Below, in pieces: positions 1-9,494 of a stretch of 64,000 nt of DNA. Each line of letters opens with the position of its first letter. Within the stretch, counting starts at the first letter, position 1. This stretch comes from Symsagittifera roscoffensis. Its lineage: Eukaryota; Xenacoelomorpha; Acoela; Convolutidae. Under the pieces are notes generated by a model, which made no database searches, was not told the DNA's origin, and saw nothing but the letters and a program-made list of their open reading frames with translations. The stretch lies in the NCBI RefSeq assembly GCF_963678635.1, contig NC_087071.1, positions 11,981,088-12,045,087 on the forward strand, given 5' to 3'. The position numbers were made by a program, and so were the translations under genes.

Positions 1-23
1 ACCCGCGGCCCTTACTGTTCTCG

Positions 24-758
24 TTGCATAAGACTACCCTCCTGAAGCTGATTAACGAGTCCACGCTTCCAGGAGCACTTGCACGCTGGTTAGCCACGTA
101 CCTGCACAGTAGACAGGCCCGCACACTGTTCAGGGTCCTGATGTCAAGCAGCCGTATAGTCAGATTTGGAGTTCCACAAGGATCGGTTGTGGCTCCTATG
201 CTGTTCATTTTCTATGTTGCTGATGCTCCATCGCCCCCACCGATAATTTTTTTAGTATCCTATTCCAATGAGTTCACAGTTTTCGCCTTTGGGACCGACA
301 TAGAGACACTAAGCAAAGACATCAACAGCTACCTGACGACGAATTGCAATTTTCTAGTTTCTCGAGATTTGGAAGTATCAACACCGAAATGTTCCGTCAC
401 GCTCTTCACGCCTAGCACCAAAAAGCACAAAATCACACCAGACGTGAAGATCAACGAAAAAGCTCTCATTCTGGCGAAAACACCGAAAATCCTAGGCGTT
501 ACCTTCGACTCAGCCCTGAAATTTGGCCCACACTGCAGACTAGCCGCAGCTAGAAGAAGGAGCAGAGTGAATATGTTGAAAGCGCTGGCAGCAACCACAT
601 GGGGACAGAGCAAGGGAACCCTCATAGTAGCCCACCAAGCCTTAATCAAGCCCGTCTTAGAGTACGCATCACCAGTCTGGACTCTTTTTGCTGCACAGAA
701 GCGCTGCAGAAAGTCCAAAACGCAGCCCTTAGAGTGGCCACAGGATGCACCACGATGA
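24..758 (+). pseudogene. Reverse transcriptase fragment of the Jockey-like element
   Basis: The open frame shows the RT block GVPQGSVVAPMLF (about residues 49-61). The place expected to carry the catalytic FADD/YADD box reads SYSNEFTVFA, so the paired aspartates are missing. Downstream come the usual segments with KILGVTFD and the tail with EYASPVWT. After about 690 the family-like sequence continues in another frame (599-880, with NAALRVATGC), which shows an indel. The product of this copy cannot be an active polymerase. Confidence 0.85.
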
Positions 759-1097
759 CCGCCATCCAGCACCTACACGACGAGACGAAAACTCTACCCA
801 TCAGACGGCACATCCGTATGAAAGCAGTCCAGCACCAGTTGGCCCATCATCTCGAAAGCACCCTGGCAACAGGCTGCTAGACCTAGCGGAACCGCCCAGA
901 AACATGAAGGAAACGCTCTTTAGTAGGTACGAGAGGTACGGCACTGCACTCCTAGAAACATCTGATTCAGAAGAAGACGACGACGACCATGACATAGGGC
1001 CACCAACACACATAACCGAAGAGGACTACAGAGGGATCCTCAAAAAAGTGCATACAGACGAAGTCAAAACGCCCTAGACAACCGAAACAACAACAAA

Positions 1098-1295
1098 GTG
1101 CTCGACGAACTAGGCCCTAAATACAGCAAGCACGATCTACGACTACCGGGTAGTACCAGACGGACCTTTGCCCAGTTGCGGGGCGGTCACTCCCCATTCC
1201 TACAAAGTTATCTGCACAGACTAGACGAAACAACCTCAGAAGCATGCCTACAGTGCAACTCAGAAACCCACTCAACGGGTCACCTATTCAGGTGA
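1098..1295 (+). pseudogene. C-terminal Cys-rich tail of the Jockey-like element
   Basis: The frame holds LPGSTRRTFAQLRGGHSPFL followed by CLQCNSETHSTGHLF, a C-x2-C...H pattern found at the end of many Jockey-type ORF2 proteins. It begins at a non-ATG codon and is joined to the upstream RT frames only through frameshifts around 880 and 1077. The expected final Cys is lost where the frame ends after HLFR. Confidence 0.7.
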
Positions 1296-1430
1296 AACGC
1301 AAACCCGACCACACTCACCCCCCAAGCACTCTGGGAAAGCCAGTCGAGGCCGCCGCTTTCGAAGCCACAAACGACGGACACAAGGAGGGCCAAACTACGG
1401 GAACCTAGGCAACAACAACAACAACATTCT

Positions 1431-2191
1431 TATCTTAAAGTTTTTTTTAAATCTCAGGCTCGAAGGTTGGTGATTTTATGTTGTGGTCACCCTGCATTGT
1501 TATCTAAAACATCAGAAATCATTTTCAATAGATTCAACTATCCAGATTGTCCTGAAGAAGAGAAAGCTTACAATTTAAAAAAAAAAACAATTGATCCATT
1601 TTTTAGAAAGTATAGGGATGGATCTTGACAAACTTTCTAGCGTCATGTCCAACATGTATAATATAATGTTTTTGCTAATCACTAACACGGTTCTAATAAA
1701 AAAAGCCAACAAAGCAAGAAATTGGTAAAGATTTAGTGAGTGAAAGCTTTGTAAGATACTAAACCATGCCAACTATGCACACTGCAAACAGAAAAAATAC
1801 TTCAGAGATCTTTAATACACAATTATTCTGCTCAAAACGAGCAAAAAAATTATACACGACCATAACGAGTTGCGATTACTGAGAAATGTACAAAACTACT
1901 TAAAATTTGCAGAACTAATGTTAACTACATTAGATTTTATGCAAGATTGCGCTGAACTCTACCTGAGGTTTTCGTCTACTCAAGCAATCATTTGCTTTTA
2001 TTCTTAAATGTTAGAGTTTATATCTGCATTTCTGCAAATTTTATCTGTAGCCAGAAAAATATAACAGCTAGATTGTTCAGATTCGAAGCAATTTTTTCTG
2101 GTATAAAAAAACCGAGTTCATTGAGTCATTTTTCAGGGAACAAATCTTTCCATATTTTGATTTGTTTATCTTTGCAAAAATTATCTCAGAT
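1431..2191. other. AT-rich spacer upstream of the ARM-TIR gene
   Basis: No gene is recognised. The stretch is AT-rich with short ORFs full of low-complexity residues. A possible 3' splice site (pyrimidine-poor, ending ATCTCAG) lies just before the ATG at 2192, so a 5'UTR intron could end here. No convincing TATA box or initiator was found. Confidence 0.4.
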
Positions 2192-3805
2192 ATGGCATCA
2201 TCCCAAAATTGTCTATCGGAAATAAAGAAGGCTTTCGATTCAATAAGAAAACCAGAAAGCTCCATGACTACACTTTTAGGACTTATGAAGCTTGTAGAAA
2301 TCTTGAAGGAATCGAACGAATGTACGAGGAATACCTTTTGCTCAGAAATTGTAAGTTCGAACTTGGCTAAATTGTCAATGCGGTACATATGCGAAGTGAA
2401 ATCTGAAATGCACAGCAAAGTTATGCTGCAGCTCCTTCAGAATATCAGCGATATAAGCAGCAAGTTCAGTGAAACCCTCGTTGAAAGCGGTATGCATGAA
2501 CTCATTGCCTCAAACATAGAAAACAACTCAACTTTCGGAGTTGAGAATTTGAACAAATCGCCAAAACAAGAGAGTGCTCATGAAATTATGTTCTCGTTTT
2601 TGAGTATATTAAATAATATCTTAAGGAATTACCCTGAGTGTAGAAGTGAATTCCGTGCATCGAAGCTCAAGTACGCGCTGAAAAAACTGCTTTCTGTCAA
2701 GGATTTACTCATGCAATCGTGTGCTCTTCTGTGCTTGGCGTATGCTGTAAACGTTAACGAGGACCAGGAACTAATAACTCTAGGCAAGATTCACGTCGAA
2801 TTTTTGGCCCGGCGAATACTCCCAGCTACTCCTCATATGAAGTTTATGAAAACTTCTGATGAAGATCGCTTCGTGTATGGCTCTGGCTCTTTAGGGTTCA
2901 GCACGGAAGAAATTTTGGAGCCTTTCTCAATATTATCGACGAATTCACGCACTAGTCTTGAACTCGTCAAACAAGGAATTGTTTCAATTTGCCAGTCAGT
3001 TTTAATAAAAGCCAACCAAACCCACCAAAGCTACAAAAACAAAAGCCTAACCTCGGCCGCTAAGTGGTCATTGCTTATTCTCTACCGGCTAAGCAAGCGC
3101 TCTGTAACTGCTCCGCTGATTGACTTTAAAGAACTCATTCATAAATTCTCCGGTCATCCCTTAGATGACATCGCAGAAATAGCAAACGGGATTTTGGCCG
3201 CGATCAATGATTCAGAGCGCAAAAACAATGAAGAGAAAGACGAATCCGATAGCTCAAAAACTGAAACATTGAGTTCAGACCTTCAGAATGTCTCGTTTTC
3301 AAACAATGACGATGAAATCCCTCCTCCAGCGGAAGATGAAAACTTCACTCAGCAGATCGAAGTTGAAGCTGTAGATGCCTCTGACAAGAGCAGCAAAGAT
3401 CATATAATGATCAGCTACAACCACCAGCAAAAAGATATAGCAGACAGGCTGCTGAAAGAACTTCGAAAAAATGGTGTAAAAGAGTTGTGGATAGATAAAG
3501 AAAACTTACATAAAGATTCAGGAACTGCGCGAGGCATGGCAAGAGCCGTAGATAACGCAAAAAGCGTTATTTGTTGTATATCAGAAGCATATTCAAAAAG
3601 TGCTAACTGCATGGGAGAGCTGGTATATGCAACGAACAAAATGAAAAACATAATTCCGGTAGTAGTTGAGAAAAACTTCTCGCCTGATGGGGAGCTGCTA
3701 TTTTACTTAAAAGACAGCTTCCGTTTCAATATCTCAACCGATGATCTATTTCGTACCAATTGTCAACTGCTACTACAAAAATTGGCTGCTGATGACGTAA
3801 AATAG
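2192..3805 (+). CDS. ARM-like repeat + TIR domain protein (one exon)
   Basis: The 537-residue protein has an all-helical, Leu-rich N-terminal half (about residues 10-340) that looks like armadillo-type repeats. An acidic/Ser linker follows (about 345-400), then a C-terminal TIR domain from about residue 402. The TIR shows HIMISYN at its first strand, LWIDKENL at the BB-loop region, and SANCMGELVYA, which places a Glu at residue 476 (codon 3617). That matches the catalytic Glu of NAD-cleaving TIRs such as SARM1. This architecture is known in many invertebrates, and SARM1 differs by having SAM domains. The ATG at 2192 is the first in frame and has G at -3 and +4; the open frame before it starts at a TTG. 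There are no internal introns or stops. The protein is likely cytosolic. NADase activity is inferred from the retained Glu, and the biological role is unknown. Confidence 0.85.
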   Translation: MASSQNCLSEIKKAFDSIRKPESSMTTLLGLMKLVEILKESNECTRNTFCSEIVSSNLAKLSMRYICEVKSEMHSKVMLQLLQNISDISSKFSETLVESGMHELIASNIENNSTFGVENLNKSPKQESAHEIMFSFLSILNNILRNYPECRSEFRASKLKYALKKLLSVKDLLMQSCALLCLAYAVNVNEDQELITLGKIHVEFLARRILPATPHMKFMKTSDEDRFVYGSGSLGFSTEEILEPFSILSTNSRTSLELVKQGIVSICQSVLIKANQTHQSYKNKSLTSAAKWSLLILYRLSKRSVTAPLIDFKELIHKFSGHPLDDIAEIANGILAAINDSERKNNEEKDESDSSKTETLSSDLQNVSFSNNDDEIPPPAEDENFTQQIEVEAVDASDKSSKDHIMISYNHQQKDIADRLLKELRKNGVKELWIDKENLHKDSGTARGMARAVDNAKSVICCISEAYSKSANCMGELVYATNKMKNIIPVVVEKNFSPDGELLFYLKDSFRFNISTDDLFRTNCQLLLQKLAADDVK

Positions 3806-3849
3806 AGCATGGCTTTGCTGAAAAAAAAGTTAAAAAAAACTCTGAATTT

Positions 3850-4856
3850 AACAAAAAACCACGTGTTTCCAAGGTTGATTCAATTTAGAAAATGTTTCCT
3901 CAACAGCAGAAACCACCAAAATTATCTAACTACGAAACAATCTTTCAAAAATTTTATAGTATTTTTGAAACGAAAGGTTTCAGAAAACTTTATCTATCAA
4001 ATGATGTTATAACATGATTTACAATAAATCAATCTAAAATGATCATTAACATTCGTTAAGTTAAATTTATTACGTTGTATATACTGTTAATATTTCTTGA
4101 AATTAATAAAAACAATTCGAAACTAGCATATACCTTACCAATTTTCCTTTGTTTGACATTGGTTAAGAAAATTGTAACAGCTGAGATTTAAACGTTTTTT
4201 CACTGAGCTTGACCACATATATCTTGATTTGAAAGAATTAACCTTGAACTTTAGTATATGGTGCAAACTTTTTGTCAATTGTTCAAGCGTAGCAACAAGA
4301 ACTTGTCAAAAAACCACATTTGTTTCCAGAATTGATTCAATTCAGAAAATGTTTCCTCAAAAGCACAAAGCGCCAGAATTATCTACTTAGCAAACAATCT
4401 TACCAATATTTCATAGTATCTTTGACACAAAAGGTTTCAAAATTCATGAGACCAAAATTATTAGATATGCCTAATTAGAGAAGATTTCAAACCTGGTTTC
4501 AAAAAATTTCCTATCTATCAAATTATGTTATAACATGATTTGCAATAGTTCATTCATAACTGATCATTCATATTCATTGAGGTTAATTTTAATGGGGAGC
4601 ATATACTGTAAATAATTTTGAATATATTATAAACAATTCGAATCTATTATATTCATGTACATTATCATTTTTCCTTTGTTTCATCTTTCTTAAGAATTTA
4701 GTAAAAGAAAATATTAAGCGTTTTTCCTAGACTACATAGCGGCAAAGCAAACGCCTGTTTTTCACTGAGCTTGATCACATATATCTTTGAAGAACTTGAA
4801 AGAAACATTTGAAAGAATGAACCTTAAATTTTAGTATATGGTGCAATTTTTGTCAA
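3850..4856. repeat. Tandem duplication of the ARM-TIR 3' flank
   Basis: Two diverged direct copies lie head to tail, about 3850-4280 and 4306-4856. They share in order: AAAAAACCAC, GATTCAATT.AGAAAATGTTT, TTATAACATGATTT, TTTTCCTTTG, TTTTTCACTGAGCTTGA, and TAGTATATGGTGCAA. The first copy starts 45 bases after the stop codon, so it covers the putative 3'UTR. The second copy carries small insertions. A likely polyadenylation signal of the gene (AATAAA near 4021) lies in the first copy. Confidence 0.8.
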
Positions 4857-4859
4857 CGC

Positions 4860-6084
4860 AAAATAAATGCTAGTTTGCAAATCAGTGGCTCAGCATACTC
4901 GATTTTTCAAAAATTAAGATTACTTTCAGTCTTTTAATCAAACTCAAGTAGATATTGTGGCAGCTTAGATGATCTCGACTTTCATCGGTCCTTGCCCTTC
5001 AGGTTTCGGAAGTTAATGTAACCAGACATAGAGTAATCATTTAGAAAATCTACAAATTTTTCTATTTTGGTAAATTTAACCTAACACATACAACTTTTAG
5101 GAGCAGACGCATGATTCTTACTTTCTTTGCCCTGGGTGTGTATTGTTTTCTTCGACTGTTCTCTTTGAGTTCTTGAAATTCAAAAAATACTACTACCTAA
5201 TAAGTGGCATAAGTTACCGCAGACGCACACTATTGTCTTGAAGCTGACAATGTTTTAAAAAAGATAAGTTTGAAACCAATTTAGTTGAAAAAACATAGCC
5301 AACTGAATTTTGGAAAAGATTAATGAACGCAAGGAAACAGAACAAACTGATGTTTTTGAAAAAAAAAACTTAACTTTCAAAGTTGAAAAACAATTGTATG
5401 GCCTAAAAGCTCGTTGAATTTCAGCAACACTTCTATATTTGCTTCATTTGATAAAATAAACAGAATTTAAGAAAACTGGATCAATAGGTAAAAATTTTAC
5501 TTCGCTGGGAAATATGATAATTATATTTAACCGTAGAAGCTAGAAGTCGATCACTTTTTTGTTAGCTTTATACTTTGGCTGATCGATGGTGGAGGTTGCC
5601 TATCTTTCCATGAAGGAAATGAACTGAACTTAAAATCAAAAGTCTAACCGCGGGAAAAACCTAACTCAAAACCCAAACAGCAAATTTTGACGAGAACAAG
5701 TTTTAGGACTTTCTCGATAAAAAATAACCATGACCTATATAAGTGTATTCACTACGTTCATGCATCCTAATAACTTTGCCTGTTAGACAAATGTTCTGAT
5801 GTGATAACGCTTGCAAATTAAAAGCGGAACTATGCGACAAATAACAAAAATAAAACATTGTCAATCGAAGATTGGAAAAGAGTAATGAACGCAAGTAAAC
5901 ATTAAAAAACACTGACTGTGTTGAAAAAATCTCAACTTTCGAATTTCAAAAAAAAATTAGATGCACTTTAATAAAATGCCCTTTGATTTAAATAAAAATT
6001 TCAGAATTAGGTAGGCAAATTCAATTTCATATAACGTTTTTTTATGACTTGAAAAATTTTCAAAAAAATTAAGTTTTTAAAATT
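4860..6084. other. AT-rich region without recognised genes
   Basis: The region shows only short, biased ORFs on both strands. Two imperfectly repeated stretches (around 5300-5400 and 5870-5950) share a run ending GGAAAAGA.TAATGAACGCAA.GAAACA, which suggests an old dispersed or duplicated repeat. No RNA gene or exon was recognised. Confidence 0.4.
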
Positions 6085-6960
6085 TTACAAATTTTGTTAT
6101 TAACAACCCTGTCTTGGGTGGCTGTGGGGGTACTTTTAGGAGCTGCAAATCTTGCGTCCAAATATGTCTGCTCAAAACGTTTAGCTTCCGAGATATGACG
6201 TTTTTTTTTGATTTTTTGAATTTATATTTAAAAAGTTTCGAAAATTTTGATATTAGCATTTCTATGTTGGGGTGCTCTCAGGTTCTTCCAGAAGTTGCAA
6301 ATCTTGCCTCCTGATTTGAGTGCGTAAATTCTGTTCGGCTTCAAATATATGAAGTTTTTTATGTTTTTGAAAAATTTCCAGAAAATTTGGATTTAAAAAC
6401 TTTCGCCAATTTTGATATTAGAATGTACTCCAGAAGTTGCAAATCTTGCGTCCAGATATGTCTGCTCAAAACGTTTAAGCTTCCGAGATGAGAGGTTTTT
6501 ATAATTTTTCCTAGAACTTAGATGTTAAATTTGACAAAAGTTGAAATTCTCAACTCCGTAGTGCGAGGTGCTGCCAGGTTACTCTCAGTCGTAAAAAATC
6601 TTGCCTCCAAACAGGATTTCCCAAATCTTTTTAGTTTCCGAGATATGACGTTTATTTATTGTTTTCTCAAAAATTTTCAGTAAACTAAGATTTCCAAAAT
6701 TTGAAATTCCCAAACCTGTAGTCAGGTGTTGTCGAGGTACTCTCATTGAATGCAAAACTTGGCTACAAAGGTGACGGCTCAACTGCTATTGGTTTCCGAG
6801 ATATGACGTTCTTGAATTTTTTCAAAAAATTTCAGAAAAATTTGAATTAAAAAAATTTCAACCTTATAATGGCGTGATCTCAGGGTTCCCTCAGAGGTTG
6901 CAGTTCTTTCCTCCAAGTTTGACTGCTCAAATCATCTCAATTGTCGAAACATACAGTCAA
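6085..6960. repeat. Satellite-like tandem array, six units of about 150 bp
   Basis: Units begin near 6114, 6270, 6420, 6560, 6720 and 6870. Each has a G/T-rich head, then a TTGCAAATCTTGC(G/C)TCC block, then (G/T)TTTCCGAGATATGACGTTT, and ends in a T/A-rich run with AAAATTT. The strongest landmark, CCGAGATATGACG, is seen at 6189, 6639 and 6797, spacings of about 450 (three units) and 158. Units 2, 3 and 6 are the most diverged. The repeat has no coding potential. Confidence 0.85.
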
Positions 6961-7124
6961 GCAGTATGTAAAGCAGCTCTTAAGTGGAGTCGATGACGGA
7001 TATACTAAATCAGACTTAATTCTTACGAATGAAATAGAAGGTGTCAATGAACGTAGTTGAGACTCGTATATCGGTCGCAAGGTTTTTTAAGGAATAAGCC
7101 CTCGAATTTTATAAACGCTCAAAT

Positions 7125-8200
7125 TTTCTTTTTTTTAAGTTCAAGTCATTTTCTTTTTTTAAATTATGGAAATTCAACTATGGAACAGCAAAAATATAAA
7201 GGTCAGAATAAAATGTGATCGATTTCTATTTTCGAAAGTTGATTTCAGATTTGAGATTTTCCAGTGCAATAAAAAAATCATCTATTGCTCCAGTGTTTAG
7301 TGGAATAAAAATGGTCCGGTGGAATAAAAAGTCATTATTGGTCCCTTGCGAGCGTAGTGTATTAGTACGAACCTTCTTTTATTCTAATTTAGTTTATAAA
7401 TAAAGTGTTCAATAAAAGTGTTCATTTATTTGGTGGTACTTGCAATAATCCTATCTATAGCATTGGCGTTTTCATAGCATATGTTCTCTGCTTTATTTCT
7501 GGTAGTGTTTGTGGTTTATTAAGCGTCCGACTAGTTATTAAGCTGAGTAGTTAGTGCGTGAGACTCATAATCTCTAGGTCGCAGATCGAATCCTAAGGGT
7601 AGCCGACTTTTTACTAAATCGAGGCTCATTGCACTTTAAAGAGCTGTTTTTTTTTGTCGTTCTCACTTCGCGTCCGTGTCTCAAACTGGGTTAAATTGAT
7701 CCATAAAACGTTTATCATAGTTTTTTTTGAAATTCGAACTTTAACGCCATATAATTTTTAGCCAAAACGCAAATCGGTTTTTTTTCTCTTTACTTGGCTA
7801 TTGAATTATTCTCCAACTAGTATTTTTATCAGAAAAGATTTAGCTTTTTACTTTTCAACTAGCCAATTTCAGCGGAGTATATCCAGCTGTGAGTGTATAT
7901 CCAGCTCTGAGTGTCAAATTCAAAATATCTTTGATCTGCGATTTTAAGGTTATTAAGAGTCGATGATCACAGTGGAGACTTAAGTAGGTCGTGTTGATTT
8001 TTTTTCAGAATACCTAAACTATTTTAGCTCAATTTTGATTTTTGGCGTTATGATTTTTTTTTAAGTTTCAGTTCAATTCCTTTGTTAAAAGGAATGGAAA
8101 GTCCATTATCGAACAGCAAAAGTGTTTAGGTCACGAAAAATGTGATTGAAATCTAGTTTCTGAAGTTGATTTCAGATTTCCCAGCCAAATAAAAAGCTTA
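7125..8200. repeat. Direct repeat pair (7125-7280 and 8045-8200)
   Basis: Two segments about 920 bp apart match in order: TTTTTTTAAGTT.CA, ATGGAAA, a GAACAGCAAAA block, AATGTGAT, and AAGTTGATTTCAGATTT. They flank the tRNA-containing repeat at 7345-7665. They could be the terminal repeats of a small element or two copies of one dispersed repeat. No TG...CA LTR ends were confirmed. Confidence 0.6.
7345..7665 (+). mobile_element. tRNA-containing short interspersed repeat, copy A
   Basis: This copy shares an ordered set of blocks with copies at 23985-24260 and 26005-26310: TAAAAGTGTTCA, a CTCTGCTTTATT block, TAGTGTTTGTG, AAGCGTCC, then a tRNA-like module. The module has CTGAGTAGTTAGTGCG as A-box region and CAGATCGAATCC as B box (about 7522-7605). 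A tail AAATCGAGGCTCATT...GCACTT follows. The layout fits a SINE whose tRNA part is internal, or a composite repeat. The copy is diverged. Confidence 0.7.
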
Positions 8201-8686
8201 TGTTATGATTCAGCTTTCAAACTGAAGTAATTTCATCAAAAAAGTGTCAATCTTAAATTGATCTTGAAATTCAAGAAGCGTTAGGGCCATATGTTGAAAT
8301 TCATCAGTTGAACTTTAATGATAAAACAAGTCAGAATTTTAATCGGTTTCCTTGCGTTATTTGTGGGGTTTTGAAATCTGCCATTTGATCAGCTGGTGCA
8401 TAATAAATTCGCGTTGTATTTGGTTCTTTTAACACTTAAGTGGCGAAACAATTGGGCTCAGAAATTGTCCCAATCTCAATTGAATCAAGCAATTTGTTCT
8501 TATCGATTTTAAAATAGTCTGAATTTTTTGAAATCTTATGCTTGTGAAAGCGTACGAAGACTCGGTTTCCACTAGCGCTATTTGTGATTTTAATTGTGAT
8601 GTTCTGAAAACGTTGTAGAACATAACCAATAAGTCTGTTCGTGTTTTTGATCCGCAGCAACTTAGAAGTTCGTTTCTTTTTTGCAG
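7666..8686. other. Putative Pellino intron, non-coding
   Basis: This AT-rich stretch is presumed to be the intron upstream of the Pellino exon at 8687. It holds a short tandem duplication at about 7870-7912 (TATATCCAGCT.TGAGTG twice) and the second direct repeat at 8045-8200. Long minus-strand ORFs at 8429-8812 are antisense to the Pellino exon and have no family signature. No upstream Pellino exon (N-terminal FHA-like part) was recognised between 4 and 8.6 kb. Confidence 0.4.
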
Positions 8687-8852
8687 GTGTATCTTTGACC
8701 TGCAGTACAGAGCGTGAGTGTCCCCTGTGTAGAGAGAAGAGTGTGCTAGTTGCATTGTCACTGGGAGACGAACCCGCATTCCACATGGACAGTGAGGAAC
8801 CCACTTATGCATTCAACCCATGTGGACACACTTGCTCATATGCCACTGCAAA
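8687..8852 (+). CDS. PELI-like: Pellino, penultimate coding exon (RING-like part)
   Basis: The exon encodes ERECPLCREKSVLVALSLGD then a segment ending NPCGHTCSYATAK. This is the hallmark of the C-terminal RING-like domain of Pellino E3 ubiquitin ligases, which act on IRAK kinases in Toll/IL-1 signalling. Visible zinc ligands are the CPLC pair and the CGHTC triad. It opens after a clean acceptor (CTTTTTTGCAG, ending 8686) and closes at GCAAA|GTAAGA. Its frame and phase fit the exon at 9371, where the protein continues. A second possible acceptor, ending 8705, would shorten it by 19 bases and break the phase. Upstream exons encoding the FHA-like substrate-binding region were not found, so only the C-terminal third of the gene is annotated. 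Confidence 0.9.
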
Positions 8853-9035
8853 GTAAGAACTGTTACATAATCATTACTGCTAAGTAAGTTAAAAACGATT
8901 ACATAATCAGTACTGCAATGTTAAAAACTGTTACATAATCATTTCTTCAAAGTTACCAACTGTTACATAATCATTACTACAAAGTTAAAAACTGTTACAT
9001 AATCATTACTGCAAATTACTAATTTTTACATCAAT
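8843..9035 (+). repeat. Minisatellite starting at the Pellino 5' splice site
   Basis: About six imperfect units of 30-37 bp with core ACTGCAAAGT.A.AACTGTTACATAATCATT. The first unit spans the exon end and the GTAAGA donor of the Pellino exon; the later units lie in the intron. One later unit keeps a GTAAGT-like donor (CTAAGTAAGTTA, near 8881). Confidence 0.85.
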
Positions 9036-9370
9036 TATTACGTAAAAGAAATGAAAAAATATGAGCGAAAGAGGAAAAAGCGAAAACTATATCAGTGCCA
9101 CTTTTGATTTCATAACTGCCAGCGGCTGTAGCCATACGTGGACATTTGCTATTGCGAAGACAGACTGATTACGTAACTTTCGTTACTATCGTATAATTTA
9201 TTCGAGACGTCCACTAAAGAGAGCGAGGAAAATGGAACGGATCATCTGACTAGAGTGATTGACAGGCGTTTCTTCTAGTTTTTATTAAAATTTGGTTGGT
9301 TTTTAACTCGCCTTTTAATAAGATTATTTTTCATCAAAACAAATTTAATTTTAGATTTTGTTTTGTTTAG

Positions 9371-9494
9371 ACATTGGAGCAGTGTCTTGATCCCCAGCAG
9401 CAACGGGGGCAAGAAACTATGTCCCTTCTGTGCCACTACTACGGACATACAGAGGCCATACGTGCCACTCATTTTCCAAGACAGATTCATTTAG
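9371..9494 (+). CDS. PELI-like: Pellino, last coding exon (C terminus)
   Basis: After the acceptor TTTTGTTTAG the exon encodes (K)HWSSVLIPSSNGG, then KKLCPFCATTTD, and ends YVPLIFQDRFI-stop. Vertebrate Pellinos have the same order here: a YWS motif, a second CPFC pair that completes the zinc-binding domain, and an LIFQ motif at the C terminus. The single A at the exon start completes the AA left by the previous exon, so the join is phase-consistent. The intron between them is 518 bp. The start of the usual Pellino segment between YWS and CPFC is shorter here than in vertebrates. Together with the exon at 8687 this gives a complete RING-like domain. Confidence 0.9.

Larger units (their letters stand above)
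1..1430 (+). mobile_element. Truncated Jockey-like non-LTR retrotransposon (3' part)
   Basis: The segment carries the second half of a reverse transcriptase, then the C-terminal part of the ORF2-like protein with a Cys-rich tail, and finishes in an (AAC)n tract near 1408-1425. A simple-repeat tail is typical of several non-LTR clades. The reading frame is broken several times: it moves between 24-758, 599-880, 745-1077 and 1098-1295. The 5' part lies outside the window or was lost by 5' truncation. Assignment to the Jockey group rests on the RT motif GVPQGSV and the layout of the C-terminal domain. It is an inactive copy. Confidence 0.85.

Noticed and set aside
329-772. Minus-strand ORF of 147 codons
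   Set aside because: Antisense shadow of the Jockey reverse transcriptase.
3809-4012. Basic 67-codon ORF directly after ARM-TIR
   Set aside because: It lies in the duplicated 3' flank, its composition follows the A/T runs, and the second copy does not keep the frame.
8429-8812. Two long minus-strand ORFs (127 and 122 codons)
   Set aside because: They are antisense to the Pellino exon and its acceptor region; the plus strand shows a known domain with correct splice sites.
8843-9035. CRISPR-like array of 30-bp repeats
   Set aside because: The units are contiguous without unique spacers and lie in a eukaryotic intron; the same holds for 13506-13652 and 53543-53812.
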